Shown here piece by piece: positions 61,911 to 64,000 of a DNA stretch of 64,000 nucleotides; position 1 is the stretch's first letter, and the number at the start of each line of letters is the position of its first letter. A program made the position numbers and the translations under genes. This DNA comes from Lachnospiraceae bacterium. Lineage in GTDB: Bacteria; Bacillota; Clostridia; Lachnospirales; Lachnospiraceae. The stretch spans positions 1 to 64,000 of the forward strand of contig JAGAMG010000006.1 in assembly GCA_017624835.1 (NCBI GenBank), read 5' to 3'. The notes beneath the pieces are model-generated. The model did not search any database and had not been told where the DNA came from. It saw nothing but the letters and a program-made list of their open reading frames with translations.

Positions 61911-61939
61911 TTGTGTTTTTTTCCATCATATGCTATAAT
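61911..61939 (+). promoter_or_regulatory. Promoter of tig
   Basis: TTGTGT at 61911 and extended -10 TGCTATAAT (TATAAT at 61934), 17-base spacer. The leader contains TATGTCCA/TGGACATA (about 61957 and 62000), a possible long-range stem. Confidence 0.75.
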
Positions 61940-62056
61940 CGTAAAATGACTGTGAGTATGTCCATATTTTAGAACAAAAATGTAGTTACAGGCTGCATTT
62001 GGACATAGAGGACAACGGAGATAGACTCGTAAGAGCAATAAGGAGGAAATGTAATA

Positions 62057-63415
62057 ATGAGTTTACAGGTAGAAAAGTTAGAGAAAAACATGGCAAAGCT
62101 GACCATCGAAGTATCTGCTGAAGAGCTGGAAAAGGCAATTGAGGGTGCATATCAGAAAAATAAAAATAAAATCAGCATCCCCGGATTCCGTAAGGGTAAA
62201 GCTCCCCGCAAGATGATTGAGCAGATGTATGGTAAGGAAGTATTTTATGAGGATGCAGCAAATGCATTGATTCCTGACGCATATGATAAAGCAGTTGCTG
62301 AGTGTGAAGAAGAAATCGTTTCCGCTCCCAAGGTTGAGGTTACTCAGATTGAAGCAGGAAAGCCTTTTATCTTTACCGCAGAGGTTGCATTAAAGCCTGA
62401 AGTAACTCTTGGAAAATATAAGGGTGTAAAGGTTGACAAGATTGAAGTAGAAGTTACCGATGCAGAAGTAGATGCAGAGATTGAAAAGGAAAGAGAAAGA
62501 AATGCAAGAACCATCACTGTAGAAGACAGAGCAGTTAAGGATGGCGATATGACCGTTATTGATTTTGAAGGCTTTGTTGACGGTGTTGCATTTGAAGGCG
62601 GCAAGGGCGAGGATTATCCTCTGACCATTGGTTCCGGCGCATTCATTCCCGGATTTGAAGAGGCACTTGTTGGTGCAGAATTAAATAAGGAAGTTGACGT
62701 AAACGTTACTTTCCCTGAGGATTATCAGGCAAGTGAGCTTGCCGGTAAGCCAGCTGTATTTAAGTGTACTGTTAAGGAAATCAAAGAGAAGCAGATGCCT
62801 GAGCTTGATGATGAGTTTGCAAGCGAAGTATCTGAGTTTGATACTCTTGCTGAGTACAAGGAAGATGTTAAGAAGAACCTTACAAGCAAGAAGGAAGCAG
62901 ACGCTAAGAATGCTAAGGAAGATGCAGTTATCGAAGCAATTATCGCTGATGCACAGATGGAGATTCCTGATGCAATGTTAGAAACCCAGCAGAGACAGAT
63001 GGTTGAGGAATTTGCTCAGAGAATCCAGTCTCAGGGACTTTCCTTTGAACAGTATATGCAGTTTACCGGTCTGACTCCTGCAGCTATGATTGAGCAGGTT
63101 AAGCCCCAGGCTTTAAAGAGAATTCAGTCCAGATTAGTATTAGAGGCTGTTGTAGCTGCTGAGAAGATGGTGGCATCTGAGGAAGATTTTGAAGAAGAAG
63201 TTAAGGTTATGGCTGAAGCTTATCAGATGGAAGCTGACAAGGTTAAGGAGTTACTTGGCGAGAACGGCAAGAAGCAGGTTATGGAAGATATCTGCATTAA
63301 GAAGGCTGTTGAGTTCGTTGTAGAGAATGCAAAGGAAGCAAAGGCTACCAAGACAACCAAGGCTAAGACCAAGAAGGCAAAGGCTGAAGAGGCAGAAGAA
63401 GCTACAGAAGAATAA
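62057..63415 (+). CDS. tig: Trigger factor, ribosome-associated chaperone
   Basis: 452 residues. N-terminal ribosome-binding domain with the signature GFRKGKAPRKMIEQMYG (about 42-58), FKBP-type prolyl isomerase domain (about 150-245, FEGFVDGVAFEGGKG), and C-terminal helical chaperone domain. The last 25 residues are a Lys/Ala/Glu-rich tail (KATKTTKAKTKKAKAEEAEEA). Precedes clpP, as in most bacteria. Confidence 0.96.
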   Translation: MSLQVEKLEKNMAKLTIEVSAEELEKAIEGAYQKNKNKISIPGFRKGKAPRKMIEQMYGKEVFYEDAANALIPDAYDKAVAECEEEIVSAPKVEVTQIEAGKPFIFTAEVALKPEVTLGKYKGVKVDKIEVEVTDAEVDAEIEKERERNARTITVEDRAVKDGDMTVIDFEGFVDGVAFEGGKGEDYPLTIGSGAFIPGFEEALVGAELNKEVDVNVTFPEDYQASELAGKPAVFKCTVKEIKEKQMPELDDEFASEVSEFDTLAEYKEDVKKNLTSKKEADAKNAKEDAVIEAIIADAQMEIPDAMLETQQRQMVEEFAQRIQSQGLSFEQYMQFTGLTPAAMIEQVKPQALKRIQSRLVLEAVVAAEKMVASEEDFEEEVKVMAEAYQMEADKVKELLGENGKKQVMEDICIKKAVEFVVENAKEAKATKTTKAKTKKAKAEEAEEATEE

Positions 63416-63436
63416 TTCGGAATAACACCGGATTTT

Positions 63437-63478
63437 AAGGAAGGTTGTACCCGGTAATGCGGGTGCAACTTTCCTTTG
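63437..63478 (+). terminator. Terminator after tig
   Basis: AAGGAAGGTTGTACCCG and CGGGTGCAACTTTCCTT pair with a 6-base loop, followed by a short T-rich tail. Confidence 0.8.
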
Positions 63479-63591
63479 TCTATGGATTAAGTTTTTATTA
63501 AATCTATCGTTTCTCATTGAAAAAGCCTGATAAGTAAGCTATTATGTAAGATAATGGTAATGATGGTAGAGTTCATAACCATAAAATAAGG

Positions 63592-63610
63592 GGAATTCCA
63601 TAGGAATTCC
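63592..63610 (+). promoter_or_regulatory. Tandem GGAATTCC palindromes before clpP
   Basis: GGAATTCC occurs twice, at 63592 and 63603, separated by three bases, 31 bases ahead of clpP. It could be an operator; it is not a CtsR or CIRCE consensus. Confidence 0.4.
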
Positions 63611-63640
63611 GGTCAGAGTTTGACAGAATTGGAGGAGTAT

Positions 63641-64000
63641 ATGAGTTTAGTACCTTATGTCATTGAGCAAACAAGCAAGGGCGAAAGATCTTATGATATT
63701 TATTCCAGACTTTTAAAGGACAGAATTATATTTTTGGGAGAAGAGGTAAATGATGTAAGTGCAAGTATTGTTGTGGCACAGCTTCTTTTCTTAGAGGCAG
63801 AGGATCCTGAGAAGGATATCCATCTGTATATCAACAGTCCCGGAGGAAGTGTAACTGCCGGTATGGCTATTTATGATACCATGCAGTATATTAAATGCGA
63901 TGTTTCTACCGTATGTATCGGTATGGCTGCAAGTATGGGTGCATTTCTTTTGGCGGGTGGTGCAAAGGGTAAGAGATTTGCCCTTCCCAATGCGGAAATT
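63641..64000 (+). CDS. clpP: ATP-dependent Clp protease proteolytic subunit (partial)
   Basis: The first 120 codons are present; the gene runs off the window. It begins [20 protein letters not shown], then [19 protein letters not shown] and [14 protein letters not shown] with the catalytic serine. It forms the barrel protease that works with ClpX/ClpC. ATG at 63641 follows GGAGGAG. Confidence 0.96.
   Translation, partial: MSLVPYVIEQTSKGERSYDIYSRLLKDRIIFLGEEVNDVSASIVVAQLLFLEAEDPEKDIHLYINSPGGSVTAGMAIYDTMQYIKCDVSTVCIGMAASMGAFLLAGGAKGKRFALPNAEI

Noticed and set aside
63611-63640. CtsR operator before clpP
   Set aside because: GGTCAGAGTTTGACAGA only loosely resembles the heptad direct repeat; spacing and bases do not fit the consensus.

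Overview
The window reads as chromosome of an anaerobic, endospore-forming Firmicute, most likely family Lachnospiraceae (Clostridia). This rests on recognisable proteins: sigma-H, an alpha/beta-type small acid-soluble spore protein, a SpoIIM-like protein, a Spo0A-type DNA-binding domain, RemA, RNase Y, Mini-III, RqcH, a T-box leader, Gram-positive LexA boxes, an alpha-family DUF4317 protein and a TM1266-type hydrogenase regulator. Base composition is low to moderate in G+C. Most genes have strong Shine-Dalgarno sites and sigma-A promoters with 17-base spacers. No CRISPR array, complete insertion sequence or prophage was seen.

Layout. 1-3.1 kb: an XRE regulator divergent from an SdpI-like membrane protein, then an ECF sigma/anti-sigma pair on the minus strand. 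3.1-6.7 kb: a DEAD-box RNA helicase behind a leader terminator, and a large GT-C-like membrane protein. 6.7-11.7 kb: ispF, a tRNA-Cys T-box, then cysE-cysS-mrnC-rlmB-sigH, the conserved Firmicute cluster without gltX and rae1. 11.8-16.7 kb: an RND exporter and its TetR regulator, with a palindromic operator. 16.8-20.9 kb: two identical tRNA-Thr genes followed by an AT-rich accessory stretch of small regulators, lipoproteins, small membrane proteins and a probable type I toxin-antitoxin locus. 20.9-29.7 kb: a DUF4317 protein, a receiver-less Spo0A-like regulator, glgA, a MurJ/SpoVB-like flippase, a PAS-GGDEF protein and rqcH.

29.7-30.2 kb holds an elaborate 233-bp palindromic element. 30.2-40.2 kb is housekeeping: yicC-remA-gmk-rpoZ, rimO-pgsA-(ThyX-like)-cinA, SOS-controlled recA-recX, and rny. 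40.2-47.3 kb: a GH28 enzyme, an aminotransferase, a NUDIX hydrolase, SpoIIM, DAHP synthase and a second ECF sigma/anti-sigma pair. 47.4-48.3 kb: a secreted protein and a candidate structured RNA. 48.4-54.5 kb: bactofilin-pyrH-frr, then uppS-cdsA-dxr-rseP (translation, isoprenoid carrier and membrane lipid genes). 54.5-57.9 kb: a signalling cluster made of a degenerate PP2C-like protein, a soluble Ser/Thr kinase and a GGDEF/EAL protein. 58.0-64.0 kb: transaldolase/F6P aldolase, SASP, an NMT1-type ABC transporter with permease and ATPase fused in one chain, a TM1266-type regulator, trigger factor and the start of clpP.

The items most worth following are the type I toxin-antitoxin candidate (20.0-20.3 kb), the palindromic element (29.9-30.1 kb), the unassigned RNA (48.0-48.26 kb), the pseudophosphatase/kinase/c-di-GMP cluster and the fused transporter linked to a hydrogenase regulator. 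All family calls come from reading motifs by eye; no database search was run.
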